Part shown: one piece after another, positions 9,059 to 17,867 of the stretch | Layout: each line of letters begins with the position of its first letter | How positions within the stretch are numbered: position 1 is the stretch's first letter | Assembly: GCA_964631375.1 (NCBI GenBank) | Contig: CAZVYQ010000009.1 | Span: 1-64,000 of the forward strand | DNA: 64,000 nt | Origin: JAAYYM01 sp964631375 | GTDB lineage: Bacteria; Bacillota; Clostridia; Lachnospirales; Lachnospiraceae | Direction of reading: 5' to 3' | Made by a program: the position numbers and the translations under genes | The notes under the pieces: generated by a model | Told to the model about the DNA's origin: nothing | What the model saw: only the letters and a program-made list of their open reading frames with translations | Databases searched by the model: none

Positions 9059-9995
9059 AATAATAGTCAGAAAGATTCCGGCAGGACTGATGGTCATTCC
9101 GCTGTTTTTGGGAGCATTACTTCACACCTTTTGTCCACAGGTTCTTGAGATTGGATCCTTTACGACGGCAACCTTTTCCAATGCAGGAGCTGCTACAATC
9201 ATGGGTGTACAGTTGGTATGTCTCGGTAGCAGACTCGAACTGAGAGAAATCAGTACAGTTGCAAAGAGAGGCGGCATTCTGCTTTTGTCTAAATTGATTG
9301 CAGGCTTTGTGGCAGTCCTGATCATCGGAAGATGGATGGGCAGCCCCGATCTTTTTGGAATGAGTCTTTTGGCTATTGTGTGTGCGGTTTCCAATACCAA
9401 CGGAAGCATCTATCTGTCATTGATGTCCCTCTATGGAGATGAGAAGGATGCTGCAGCAATTCCGATCATTACGATTAATAACGGCCCATTTTTTCCAATC
9501 CTGATCCTTGGTTCAGTCGGTATGGCAACATTTTCATGGATCGCAGTGCTGGCAGCACTCCTGCCAATTGTCATAGGCATGGTGATTGGAAATGTCAGCA
9601 AGGAAGCAAAGGCATTTTTAGACCCGGGAGTTGCACTGCTTCTTCCATTTATCGGATTTACACTGGGGGCAGCAATCGATCTGAGAGCGATATGGAGTGC
9701 CGGTATTTCGGGTGTATTACTGTCGATCATCGCATTGGTGTGTGGGACAGGTATTTCTTATGTATTTGACAGGTTTCTCGGACGCAGACCCGGGTATGCA
9801 GCAGTGGCGGCAGGAGCAGTAGGGGCAAATGCAGTTGCAGTACCTGCAATCATCGGTCTGATGGATCGAACCTGGCAGCCCTATGTAGAGTCAGCCACGA
9901 TACAGATTGCGGCAGCGGTTGTAGTAACCGCGTTGGTCATTCCATTGCTTACAAAGTATGCTGCTTTACGGAAACAAAAAAATGGTACATCTTGA
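9027..9995 (+). CDS. 2-keto-3-deoxygluconate permease-like transporter (KdgT family)
   Basis: Membrane transporter of about 322 residues with roughly ten hydrophobic segments. It resembles KdgT from the start (IPAGLMVIPLFLGALLHTF) through AAIPIITINNGPFFP and ending VVVTALVIPLLTKY. The likely start is ATG 9027 or 9033, inside the kinase gene, giving a 26- to 32-base overlap and probable translational coupling. A KdgT-type permease is unexpected in a fucose cluster that already has an ABC importer; it may import another sugar acid or export a fermentation product such as a lactate- or propanediol-related compound. That idea is speculation. Confidence 0.8.
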   Translation: MRMNAFADSFKIIVRKIPAGLMVIPLFLGALLHTFCPQVLEIGSFTTATFSNAGAATIMGVQLVCLGSRLELREISTVAKRGGILLLSKLIAGFVAVLIIGRWMGSPDLFGMSLLAIVCAVSNTNGSIYLSLMSLYGDEKDAAAIPIITINNGPFFPILILGSVGMATFSWIAVLAALLPIVIGMVIGNVSKEAKAFLDPGVALLLPFIGFTLGAAIDLRAIWSAGISGVLLSIIALVCGTGISYVFDRFLGRRPGYAAVAAGAVGANAVAVPAIIGLMDRTWQPYVESATIQIAAAVVVTALVIPLLTKYAALRKQKNGTS

Positions 9996-10009
9996 TGATG
10001 TACCATTTT
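9979..10009. terminator. Bidirectional intrinsic terminator between convergent genes
   Basis: A perfect 13-bp stem, AAAATGGTACATC (9979-9991) with GATGTACCATTTT (9997-10009), flanked by A-runs on the left and T-runs on the right so it can stop transcription from both sides. The stop codon of the KdgT-like gene (9993-9995) lies in its loop. Confidence 0.85.
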
Positions 10010-10035
10010 AACGTCGTTTGGAAGATACTGATTAC

Positions 10036-11259
10036 TTATAAAAAGAACACATCCTTGTACCAGCATAGCGATTGGGTATACGCCTGATAGACTTCATCCA
10101 TATCGAGATTCATGACGATCATGAGGCGGGAGACCTCCTGCCAGTTAGCATGCTCATATTGCTCCATGAATTCTAAGACAGGAGCCAGATCACCTCTTCG
10201 GTAGACCAAAGCATTTGTGATCTCTCGGGAGACGTTGACCTTCTTGAGTGCATCCTCCATCGGCAGATTTAATATGATATCTAATACCGAGAACAATCCC
10301 ATCAGGAATAATTCTGAGGACTTGACAGTCAGCCCGAATGACGGAGCCAGCAGTTCAGCATATTTTGCACGTAACAGAGACAGTCTCGTGACTTCATTTG
10401 GTCGGTCAGAGCATAACTCCTTGGTAACGGCTGTGTTAATCCAACGCTTTAATTCACGCTGTCCAAGCATGGCGGCAGCATGACGAATGGTGGTAATGCC
10501 GGAGTTGACACTCATACGGTTGACCATCTTTAGAAGTTCCAAAACAAGAGCAGTGTCACGTCCTATGATATCTGCTGCTTTTGTCAATTCAAAATCCACG
10601 TCATTTACGATCTTCAGCAGTTCTACATAATTTGCCTTCAGCGGTGCAACCTGAGATTCTCCGACTGTGACCGGAAGTCTGTAGAACTCACCTTCAAACA
10701 TTGCAAAGCTGTCATCGTCCTTATATTCATCAAACTGTTCCTGTGCACTGATGTTTCCGACACATATCCGAATATTGGGATAGACCTGTCCGAAATACAG
10801 TTTTGCTTTTGTGACATCAATTTTCTTGCAGTCAAGGATGATGTAGTCCATCAGCTTCAGATATTCTCTGCGTTGTTCAAATTGTGCGATTGGGATCTTC
10901 CTTGCAGCCAGTTTATAGCCTGCCTGCTTTAACTCAATCAATCTCCGAATATACATTTCTTCATTGGGAATAGTGTCATCAAATAAAAGAACAGGCAGTT
11001 TACTTTGTGTCCCGCATTGTTCATCAATATCGGAAAAAACAGCAATATTGCCAACCGGAACAAAGACATCAGTGTCAGGAGAAAGAGTATCCATCCCCAT
11101 GGCATGTATGATCTCCAGTCCGTTGACACGTCCGGCACCATCGTTTATACCAAAGCCCTGAGAAGCAGGATTCAGTAGTAAATTCTGCTTTTGTGAAAAC
11201 AGAGAATAGGCACTGACCTTCATATTTTTATCAAAAAAAGGAATTAATGTTGCAAGCAT
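10036..11259 (-). CDS. HDOD-domain signalling protein with degenerate EAL-like N terminus
   Basis: Cytoplasmic protein of 407 residues with the YuxH-type layout: an EAL-like half (about 1-195) followed by an HDOD half (about 200-395). The first half lacks the EAL and DDFG catalytic motifs, so phosphodiesterase activity is unlikely; ATLIPFFDKNMKVSAYSLF resembles the usual opening of such proteins. The HDOD half includes VDFELTKAADIIGRD and RHAAAMLGQRELKRWI, typical of this HD-related domain that lacks the metal site. I chose ATG at 11259 because AGGAGG (reverse of 11267-11272) is seven bases upstream; an earlier start at 11313 adds an unlikely leader. It faces away from the fab operon. Confidence 0.85.
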   Translation of the reverse strand: MLATLIPFFDKNMKVSAYSLFSQKQNLLLNPASQGFGINDGAGRVNGLEIIHAMGMDTLSPDTDVFVPVGNIAVFSDIDEQCGTQSKLPVLLFDDTIPNEEMYIRRLIELKQAGYKLAARKIPIAQFEQRREYLKLMDYIILDCKKIDVTKAKLYFGQVYPNIRICVGNISAQEQFDEYKDDDSFAMFEGEFYRLPVTVGESQVAPLKANYVELLKIVNDVDFELTKAADIIGRDTALVLELLKMVNRMSVNSGITTIRHAAAMLGQRELKRWINTAVTKELCSDRPNEVTRLSLLRAKYAELLAPSFGLTVKSSELFLMGLFSVLDIILNLPMEDALKKVNVSREITNALVYRRGDLAPVLEFMEQYEHANWQEVSRLMIVMNLDMDEVYQAYTQSLCWYKDVFFL

Positions 11260-11361
11260 CACACAGCCTCCTTTACATACGACCTCTACAAAATCAGTAT
11301 AACAAACTATCATGGAATCCGCAAGAAAATTGAGGAAGGCAGAATGTTTACAAAAATTAAA

Positions 11362-11390
11362 TTGACCCGGGGGTTACCCCCGGGTTTAAA
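11362..11390 (+). promoter_or_regulatory. Probable promoter of the fatty-acid synthesis operon, with palindromic spacer
   Basis: TTGACC at 11362-11367 and TTTAAA at 11385-11390 are 17 bp apart. The spacer is filled by a perfect 9-bp palindrome, ACCCGGGGG (11365-11373) and CCCCCGGGT (11377-11385), with a TTA centre. The repeat could be an operator for a fatty-acid regulator or a transcribed hairpin if the true promoter lies further upstream. There are too few T residues after it for a good terminator. Confidence 0.55.
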
Positions 11391-11433
11391 TTGTGCTTAG
11401 ATTGGGAAAAATTACAAAATGGAGGTAAGAAAA

Positions 11434-11649
11434 ATGAAAGAAAAAATGAAAGAAATGATAGCAGAATATCTGGGAAAGGATGCCTCTGCTATTGAAACAA
11501 ATGTTACTTTTACAGATATGGGCATTGATTCACTCGATATCGCTGAGTTAGTGATGCAGATGGAGGATGAGTTTGGATGCAGTATCGAGATGTCACAGGA
11601 AATCAATACAATTGATGCTTTGGCGGACTATATCGAGAAGAACAAATAG
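11434..11649 (+). CDS. acpP: Acyl carrier protein
   Basis: Small acidic carrier of 71 residues that holds growing fatty acyl chains on phosphopantetheine. The attachment serine is Ser33 in the motif GIDSLDIAELV. The start is ATG 11434, with GGAGG at 11421-11425 eight bases upstream; an earlier in-frame ATG at 11419 overlaps that site. It is the first gene of the fatty-acid operon, ten bases ahead of fabK. Confidence 0.95.
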   Translation: MKEKMKEMIAEYLGKDASAIETNVTFTDMGIDSLDIAELVMQMEDEFGCSIEMSQEINTIDALADYIEKNK

Positions 11650-11658
11650 GAGCAGATC

Positions 11659-12606
11659 ATGATAAAAAGTAAGTTATGCGGACTGTTGGGAATAGACTAT
11701 CCGGTGATACAGGGAGGAATGGCGTGGATTGCAGATGCTACCTTGGCGGCGGCAGTATCGAATGCCGGAGGACTTGGTATGATTTCAGCCATGAACTCTA
11801 ACGGAGAACAGATCCGTGAACAGATTCGAAAAGCAAAGACATTAACAGATAAGCCATTTGGCGTGAATATCATGCTGATGAGTCCGTTTGTGAATGAAGC
11901 AGTGGAGGTTGTCTGTGAGGAACATGTGGCAGTCGTATCAACCGGCGCCGGTAATCCTTCGGCATATATGCAGCGCTTGATCGAGGCAGGCATTCAGGTC
12001 ATGCCGGTGGTACCGTCGGTGGCACTTGCAAGAATGGCAGAGAAGAAGGGTGCTGTGGCAGTTGTGGCCGAAGGAGGAGAATCCGGTGGACATGTGGGTG
12101 ATCTGACGACGATGGCACTGGTACCACAGGTAGCAGATGCAGTAGACATACCGGTTGTTGCAGCCGGCGGCATCGCTGACGGCAGAGGGATGGCTGCGGC
12201 TCTGATGCTTGGAGCATGTGCGATCCAGATGGGGACCAGGTTTTTAACAGCAGAGGAATGTCCTGTTCATGAAAACTACAAGGAAAAGGTGCTCAAGGCA
12301 AAGGATATTGAAACCATAGTTACAGGAAAGCGTCTGGGTCATCCGGTTCGTTCTCTCAAAACAACTTTTTCCAAGATGTTTTTCAAAAAAGAATATGATT
12401 CTACAGTGACCAATGAGGAGTTGGAACAAATGGGTGCAGGTTCACTGCGTATGGCAGCACTTTATGGTGATCTCGAGAGGGGATCATTTATGTGCGGACA
12501 GATCGCAGGTATGGTCAATGACCGAGGTAGCTGTGAGGAAATTATTCGAACGATTACTACAGATGCAGAACAGATACTACGAGGAGCAAATCAATGGGTA
12601 AAATAG
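11659..12606 (+). CDS. fabK: Enoyl-ACP reductase II (FMN-dependent FabK)
   Basis: Flavoprotein of the nitronate monooxygenase/2-nitropropane dioxygenase fold that performs the last reduction of each elongation cycle. It opens with GIDYPVIQGGMAWIADATLAAA, split here as GIDYPVIQGG then MAWIADATLAAA, and has AEGGESGGHVGDLTTM and VVAAGGIADGRGMAAALMLG, the FMN phosphate site. The 315-residue length is typical. No FabI or FabL is present, so this is probably the main enoyl reductase, which usually means natural insensitivity to FabI inhibitors. It overlaps fabD by 13 bases. Confidence 0.95.
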   Translation: MIKSKLCGLLGIDYPVIQGGMAWIADATLAAAVSNAGGLGMISAMNSNGEQIREQIRKAKTLTDKPFGVNIMLMSPFVNEAVEVVCEEHVAVVSTGAGNPSAYMQRLIEAGIQVMPVVPSVALARMAEKKGAVAVVAEGGESGGHVGDLTTMALVPQVADAVDIPVVAAGGIADGRGMAAALMLGACAIQMGTRFLTAEECPVHENYKEKVLKAKDIETIVTGKRLGHPVRSLKTTFSKMFFKKEYDSTVTNEELEQMGAGSLRMAALYGDLERGSFMCGQIAGMVNDRGSCEEIIRTITTDAEQILRGANQWVK

Positions 12607-13526
12607 CATTTTTGATGACAGGACAGGGAGCCCAGAAGCCCGGAATGGGAAAGGATCTGTATGAAAATGAAAAGGCTGCAAAGGCAGTATTTGATATGGG
12701 AGAGCATCTGCGCCCCGGAACACTGGAACAGTGCTTTTCATCAGATCAGGAGACATTGACGCAGACTCAGAATACACAGCCTTGTTTGTATTTGATGGAT
12801 CTGGCTTGTGCCAGAGTGCTGGAATCATATGGAATTCATGCATATATGACGGCGGGGTTTTCATTGGGAGAAATCCCGGCGGCTGCATATACAGGCATTT
12901 TGTCGGATGAGGAGGCTTTTCGGCTGGTAGTCCTGCGTGGCGAGAAAATGGCAGAGTGTGCCGAGAAGCATCCTGGTGTCATGACAGCTGTTTTAAGGCT
13001 GACGACTACACAGGTGGAGGAGTTATGCAGTAGCTTTGATGATGTGTATGCGGTGAATTATAACTGTCCGGGACAGACGGTTGTTGCAGGTAGACAGGAA
13101 CAGATCGATGCTTTTTCCGAGGCAGTGAAGGCTGCAGGAGGAAGGGCAATGCCACTCAAGGTCAGCGGGGCATTTCATACTCCGTATATGCAGGAGGCTA
13201 CAGTCGCACTGCATGAATGCCTAAACAAGTTACACGTAAAAAGCCCGTCTACATTGTTGATCTCCAATACAACAGCCACACCGTATCCGGATCAGGAAGA
13301 AGAAATCATACGGCTGATGGCAAGACAGGCATCAAACAGTGTGCGTTTTGAAGATACATTGAGGTATATGTATTCCTGTGGTGTAGATACATTCATTGAG
13401 ATTGGAGCAGGAACGACATTAAGCGGGCTGGTCAGAAAGACACTGTCAGATGTAACGATATTGAATGTGTCAGATATGGAAAGTCTGAACCATACGATCA
13501 CAACACTGCAAGGAAAGGGAGAATAA
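12594..13526 (+). CDS. fabD: Malonyl-CoA:ACP transacylase
   Basis: Loads malonate from malonyl-CoA onto ACP. The N terminus carries GQGAQKPGMGKDLY, the nucleophile elbow reads AGFSLGEI, and the catalytic histidine is in SGAFHTPYM. The usual elbow is GHSLGE, so the residue before the catalytic serine is Phe instead of His; the serine itself is kept. Length (310) and position between fabK and fabG are normal, so I expect an active enzyme. Confidence 0.95.
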   Translation: MGKIAFLMTGQGAQKPGMGKDLYENEKAAKAVFDMGEHLRPGTLEQCFSSDQETLTQTQNTQPCLYLMDLACARVLESYGIHAYMTAGFSLGEIPAAAYTGILSDEEAFRLVVLRGEKMAECAEKHPGVMTAVLRLTTTQVEELCSSFDDVYAVNYNCPGQTVVAGRQEQIDAFSEAVKAAGGRAMPLKVSGAFHTPYMQEATVALHECLNKLHVKSPSTLLISNTTATPYPDQEEEIIRLMARQASNSVRFEDTLRYMYSCGVDTFIEIGAGTTLSGLVRKTLSDVTILNVSDMESLNHTITTLQGKGE

Positions 13527-13527
13527 G

Positions 13528-14268
13528 ATGCTAAACGGAAAGGTCGCCCTTATCACGGGTGGTACGAGGGGAATCGGAAAAGCAATTGCACTGAGACTTG
13601 CATCAGAGGGTGCCGATATCGCAGTGATTGCTACAAGAGAAAATGAAGCATCGACTGCCATAATACAGGAGATCGAAGCATTGGGACAAAAAGCAGCCTT
13701 CTTTGCATGTAATGTGGCAGACTCCATGCAGGTCAATGCAACGGTGACAAAGGTCATTGAGTCATTTGGGAAGCTTGATATTTTGGTGAATAATGCTGGG
13801 ATCACAAAGGATATGCTATTACTGCAGATGAAGGAAGAAGATTTTGACAGTGTGATCGATGTCAATTTAAAAGGATGTTTCAATATGTGTAAGGCATGTA
13901 TCCGTCCATTTGTGAAGCAGCGTGGCGGCAGGATTGTCAATATCAGTTCTGTTGTGGGCATGATGGGAAATGCAGGACAGACTAATTATGCAGCATCCAA
14001 GGCAGGCGTGATAGGACTTACCAAAAGCATTGCCAGAGAGTACGCCTCAAAGGGGGTTACCTGTAATGCAGTAGCACCCGGATATATTCAGACAGAAATG
14101 ACGGAAGCTCTCACGGAGCAGACGGCACAGGCGATGTTTGGTCAGATTCCGGTCAAACGATACGGAACACCGGAGGATGTTGCAAATGTGGTCAGTTTTT
14201 TGGTACAGGATGCATCTTCTTACATCACGGGTGAGATGATCAAGGTGGATGGTGGAATGTATATATGA
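13528..14268 (+). CDS. fabG: 3-oxoacyl-ACP reductase
   Basis: NADPH-dependent ketoreductase of the short-chain dehydrogenase family. It has the cofactor motif TGGTRGIGKAIA near residue 10, LVNNAGIT near 90, the catalytic serine in ISSVVG near 140, and the YAASKAG catalytic Tyr/Lys pair near 155. The length of 246 and a C terminus ending in EMIKVDGGMYI are standard. It begins one base after the fabD stop codon, so the two are tightly coupled. Confidence 0.96.
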   Translation: MLNGKVALITGGTRGIGKAIALRLASEGADIAVIATRENEASTAIIQEIEALGQKAAFFACNVADSMQVNATVTKVIESFGKLDILVNNAGITKDMLLLQMKEEDFDSVIDVNLKGCFNMCKACIRPFVKQRGGRIVNISSVVGMMGNAGQTNYAASKAGVIGLTKSIAREYASKGVTCNAVAPGYIQTEMTEALTEQTAQAMFGQIPVKRYGTPEDVANVVSFLVQDASSYITGEMIKVDGGMYI

Positions 14269-14323
14269 TGCAAGGCAACGAAGCAATTTGTGCATCATTA
14301 ATATAGTATAAAGGAGAAAATTC

Positions 14324-15562
14324 ATGAAAAGAGTAGTAGTGACGGGAATGGGTATCATCTCTCCAATCGGAAATGATGTGGAGACATTTTGGAACGGACT
14401 GAAAAATGGAGTTTGTGGTGTCGGTATGATCACCAGATTTGATACAACTGACTATGCTGTCAAGGTAGCAGCTGAGGTTAAGGATTTTGATGCGAAGAAG
14501 TATTATACAACACCTGCCCAGATCAGACATTCTGACCTGGTGATGCAATATGCGGTTGCAGCATCACAAGAGGCTTGTCAGGACAGTGGGATTACAGAAG
14601 AAAACACAGATCCGACAAGACTTGGAGTTTACATTGGTTCAGGAATCGGTGGCATGAATACATTTATGGAGGAATATCGGAATCTGATTGAAAAGGGGCC
14701 TACAAGAGTGTCTCCGTTCTTTATTCCAAAGCTAATCTCCAATATGCCGACAGGTGAGGTTTCCATTCGTTTCAATGCACAGGGGCCAACACTGCCGGTG
14801 GTTACTGCGTGTGCAACATCTACCAATACAATCGGTGAGGCATTTCATGCAATCAAACATGGCTATGCAGATGCGATTCTGGCAGGTGGTACGGAAAGCA
14901 CAGTAAATGAGCTTTCAATCGCAGGCTTTACAAATTGTAAGGCTTTATCAACCAGTGAGGATCCAAACACAGCTTCTTTGCCTTTTGATGCGAGACGTGG
15001 TGGATTTGTTATGGGAGAGGGAGCAGCGATCCTGATGCTGGAAGAATATGAACATGCAAAGAAACGAAATGCGAAAATCTATGCCGAGGTCTGCGGATAT
15101 GGAAATACAGCAGATGCTTATCATATTACAGCACCTCATCCCGAAGGAATCGGAGCAATCAGGGCGATCAGACTGGCATTGGAGGAGAGCGGAGAAATAT
15201 GCTCACCGGAGCGTATTTATTTCAATGCACACGGAACAGGAACTTCCATGAATGACAAGATGGAAACGGCAGCAATCAAGAAAGTGTTTGGTGCAGATGC
15301 GTATAAACTTCATATCAGTTCTACAAAGTCCATGACAGGACATATGCTCGGCGCTACAGGAGCGGCAGAAGCAATGGCTTCCATTCTGGCGATGAATTAC
15401 AGTCTAGTACCACCGACGATTCATTATGTAGAAAAGGATCCGGAATGCGATCTGGATTATACTCCGAATCAAGCAGTTCAGACTGAAATTGACTATGTTA
15501 TGTCAACCTCACTTGGCTTTGGCGGACATAATGGATGTATTGCATTTAAGAAAGCAGAGTAG
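14324..15562 (+). CDS. fabF: 3-oxoacyl-ACP synthase II
   Basis: Elongating condensing enzyme, 412 residues. It starts with RVVVTGMGIISPIGND. The nucleophilic cysteine is in VTACATSTNTIGEA, and the two histidines lie in NAHGTGTSMNDK and TKSMTGHMLGATG, so the Cys-His-His triad is complete. AAGGAG precedes the ATG. The priming enzyme FabH is not in this operon or window and must be encoded elsewhere. Confidence 0.97.
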   Translation: MKRVVVTGMGIISPIGNDVETFWNGLKNGVCGVGMITRFDTTDYAVKVAAEVKDFDAKKYYTTPAQIRHSDLVMQYAVAASQEACQDSGITEENTDPTRLGVYIGSGIGGMNTFMEEYRNLIEKGPTRVSPFFIPKLISNMPTGEVSIRFNAQGPTLPVVTACATSTNTIGEAFHAIKHGYADAILAGGTESTVNELSIAGFTNCKALSTSEDPNTASLPFDARRGGFVMGEGAAILMLEEYEHAKKRNAKIYAEVCGYGNTADAYHITAPHPEGIGAIRAIRLALEESGEICSPERIYFNAHGTGTSMNDKMETAAIKKVFGADAYKLHISSTKSMTGHMLGATGAAEAMASILAMNYSLVPPTIHYVEKDPECDLDYTPNQAVQTEIDYVMSTSLGFGGHNGCIAFKKAE

Positions 15563-15571
15563 GAGGCAATT

Positions 15572-16000
15572 ATGACAGAACAACAAGTCGCTTATTATGG
15601 AGAATTGTTTCAGAAACTGCAATTGACAGAGCTGCAGATCGAGGAGGAAGGAACAAAACTTCTTCTGAAAAGGGAAACTACGACGGCTCCGTTCATTAGC
15701 AAACAGCCTGCTTCTCAAGAGGTAGTGCAGAGTACATCAGCAGCTCAGAGTATATCAGATCAGCATTATGACGCAGTCAAAGCGCCATTGTTAGGAATTT
15801 TTCATAGAGCTGCATCACCCAATACGCCTCCGTTTGTAGAAGAAGGAGACCATGTAAAAAAAGGCGATGTGCTATGCGTCATCGAAGCGATGAAGATGAT
15901 GAATGAGATCACAGCGGGCAGAGATGGGGTAATCATGGCAGTTTGTGCTGAGGATAACGGTATCGTTGAATATGGGCAAAAGATATTTGAGATACTTTAA
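15572..16000 (+). CDS. accB: Biotin carboxyl carrier protein of acetyl-CoA carboxylase
   Basis: Carries biotin between the carboxylase and transcarboxylase. The biotinyl domain is C-terminal, with the modified lysine in the motif VIEAMKMMNEI; VKAPLLGIFHRA marks its first strand. The N-terminal region (about 1-65) is helical and followed by a flexible Ala/Ser/Gln linker. At 142 residues the length is typical. AGGAGG is eight bases before the ATG. Confidence 0.95.
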   Translation: MTEQQVAYYGELFQKLQLTELQIEEEGTKLLLKRETTTAPFISKQPASQEVVQSTSAAQSISDQHYDAVKAPLLGIFHRAASPNTPPFVEEGDHVKKGDVLCVIEAMKMMNEITAGRDGVIMAVCAEDNGIVEYGQKIFEIL

Positions 16001-16036
16001 ATTGCTTGACATACAGATAGAAAACAGGAGAGAGAT

Positions 16037-16468
16037 ATGAATCAGGAAGAGTTAAAAAAAATACTACCCCATAGAGAACCGATGCTCCTCGTGGATGAGG
16101 CAGAGGTCAATGAGGACGGTACATTCACAGGAAAATATACGGTTAAGGGAACAGAGTTTTTTCTGCAGGGTCATTTTCCGGGCAACCCAATCGTACCGGG
16201 AGTGATGCTCTGTGAGATGATGGCACAATCCTCAGCCGTATTGTTTCAAGAGGATATGGGAGAGGGAAAGCTCTTTGTGTATACAGGAATCAATCAGGTC
16301 AAATTCCGAGAGAGTGTGAGACCGGGAGATACGGTGATATTCACGGGAGAACTAACACGCATGAAAAAACCATTCTACTTCATTCATGGTCTTGCAACCG
16401 TTCATAACAAACGTTGTATGGAGGGTGATTTCAGTTTTTGTGCAGTATCTGCCAACAAGGATCAATAA
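16037..16468 (+). CDS. fabZ: 3-hydroxyacyl-ACP dehydratase
   Basis: Hot-dog-fold dehydratase that turns 3-hydroxyacyl-ACP into trans-2-enoyl-ACP. The first residues ILPHREPMLLVDEAE and the catalytic segment GHFPGNPIVPGVMLCEMMAQ, with the active His and Glu, are textbook. The length is 143. It sits between accB and accC, mixing synthase and carboxylase genes as usual in Firmicutes. Confidence 0.96.
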   Translation: MNQEELKKILPHREPMLLVDEAEVNEDGTFTGKYTVKGTEFFLQGHFPGNPIVPGVMLCEMMAQSSAVLFQEDMGEGKLFVYTGINQVKFRESVRPGDTVIFTGELTRMKKPFYFIHGLATVHNKRCMEGDFSFCAVSANKDQ

Positions 16469-16493
16469 AGGTTTTTCGTCAGGAGGTGTTACC

Positions 16494-17867
16494 ATGTATT
16501 CAAAATTACTAATTGCAAACAGAGGTGAGGTGGCTGTCCGTATCATACGTGCCTGCAAGGAAATGGGTATCAAGACGGTGGCTGTATATTCTGAAGCAGA
16601 CAGAGAAGCACTGCATGTCAGTATGGCAGATGAGAGCTACTGTATCGGAGGTGCACCGGTCAGCGACAGTTATCTGAATCAAAATGCAATTCTGACGGTC
16701 GCAGGCAAGTGCCATGTAGAAGCGATTCATCCGGGTTATGGCCTGCTTTCTGAGAATGCTGATTTTGCAAAAGCCTGTGAGGATCATGGAATTGCATTTA
16801 TCGGACCATCCTATGAGGTCATTCGGAAAATGGGAGATAAGGACGAAGCCCGTAGAACCATGCAAAAGGCAAAGGTTCCGGTGATCGCCGGAAGTGATAT
16901 TCTAAAGGACATTAAGGATGCTAAAAAAACAGCAGCAAAGCTTGGTTATCCGGTTTTGCTCAAGGCACGTTCAGGTGGTGGTGGAAAGGGAATCCGACCG
17001 GTTTATTCGGAGGGTGAACTTCCGGGGGCATATTTGAGTGCCGGTGAGGAAGCCAGAGAAGCCTTTGGTGACGGAGCCTTGTATCTGGAAAAATACCTAA
17101 CAGATGTCAAGCATATAGAGGTTCAGCTGCTTGCTGACCAGTTTGGAAAGATCATTATACTCGGAGAACGTGATTGTTCGATCCAGTATAAAAATCAGAA
17201 GCTGATCGAGGAATCACCTGCTCCGGCACTGAAAAGTGAGATTCGTGAACAGATGTATCAGGCGGCGAAAAAGGCGGCAGTGGCAGTTGGTTATACTACC
17301 GTAGGAACAGTAGAATTTCTGCTGGAGGGAGATCAGTTCTACTTTATGGAGATGAATACCAGACTACAGGTAGAACATTCTGTTACAGAGATGGTCTGTG
17401 GAGTGGATCTTGTGAAGTGGCAGATCAGAACGGCAGCAGGTTGTCATATCAGCTTCGAACAGGAGGATATCAGGATGGAGGGTCATGCGATCGAATGTCG
17501 TATCTGTGCAGCAAGGGCAGATGATTTTACGCCGAGCTGTGGAGAGGTCAAGATCCTGCATGAGCCGGGAGGCCCCAATATCCGGTTTGACAGTGCCTTA
17601 TATCAGGGCTGTGTGATACCACCATACTATGATTCCATGCTTGGCAAGTTGATTGTATGTTCCAGATCCAGAGAGAATGCCATAAGGAAAATGCGAAGTG
17701 CTTTATCGGAATTGATTATCTATGGTGTAGAGAATAACAGTGAGTTTCATCTGAGGGCAATCTCAGAGAACTCTTTTGTCAAAGGAAACTATTCAACGGG
17801 ATTCATAACAGAGACAGGAAAAGTAATACAGGATGGAGAGGCCGATGAATTTAAGAGAGTTGTTTAA
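16494..17867 (+). CDS. accC: Biotin carboxylase subunit of acetyl-CoA carboxylase
   Basis: ATP-grasp enzyme that carboxylates biotin on AccB, 457 residues. It begins with MYSKLLIANRGEVAVRII. The ATP-grasp core includes KARSGGGGKGIRPV, then EVQLLADQFG, and GERDCSIQYKNQKLIEE, and the metal-site segment EMNTRLQVEHSVTEM is intact. I placed the start at ATG 16494 after AGGAGG (16481-16486); an upstream reading frame runs into fabZ without a start signal. Confidence 0.96.
   Translation: MYSKLLIANRGEVAVRIIRACKEMGIKTVAVYSEADREALHVSMADESYCIGGAPVSDSYLNQNAILTVAGKCHVEAIHPGYGLLSENADFAKACEDHGIAFIGPSYEVIRKMGDKDEARRTMQKAKVPVIAGSDILKDIKDAKKTAAKLGYPVLLKARSGGGGKGIRPVYSEGELPGAYLSAGEEAREAFGDGALYLEKYLTDVKHIEVQLLADQFGKIIILGERDCSIQYKNQKLIEESPAPALKSEIREQMYQAAKKAAVAVGYTTVGTVEFLLEGDQFYFMEMNTRLQVEHSVTEMVCGVDLVKWQIRTAAGCHISFEQEDIRMEGHAIECRICAARADDFTPSCGEVKILHEPGGPNIRFDSALYQGCVIPPYYDSMLGKLIVCSRSRENAIRKMRSALSELIIYGVENNSEFHLRAISENSFVKGNYSTGFITETGKVIQDGEADEFKRVV

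Noticed and set aside
9122..9730. Antisense open frames in the KdgT-like gene
   Set aside because: They mirror the hydrophobic codon bias of the membrane protein and have no start signals.
10036..11259. EAL-type phosphodiesterase
   Set aside because: The EAL-like half lacks the EAL, DDFG and metal-binding motifs.
11999..12217. Proline/leucine-rich antisense frame within fabK
   Set aside because: It is a shadow of the glycine- and alanine-rich FMN-binding region, without homology features or ribosome site.
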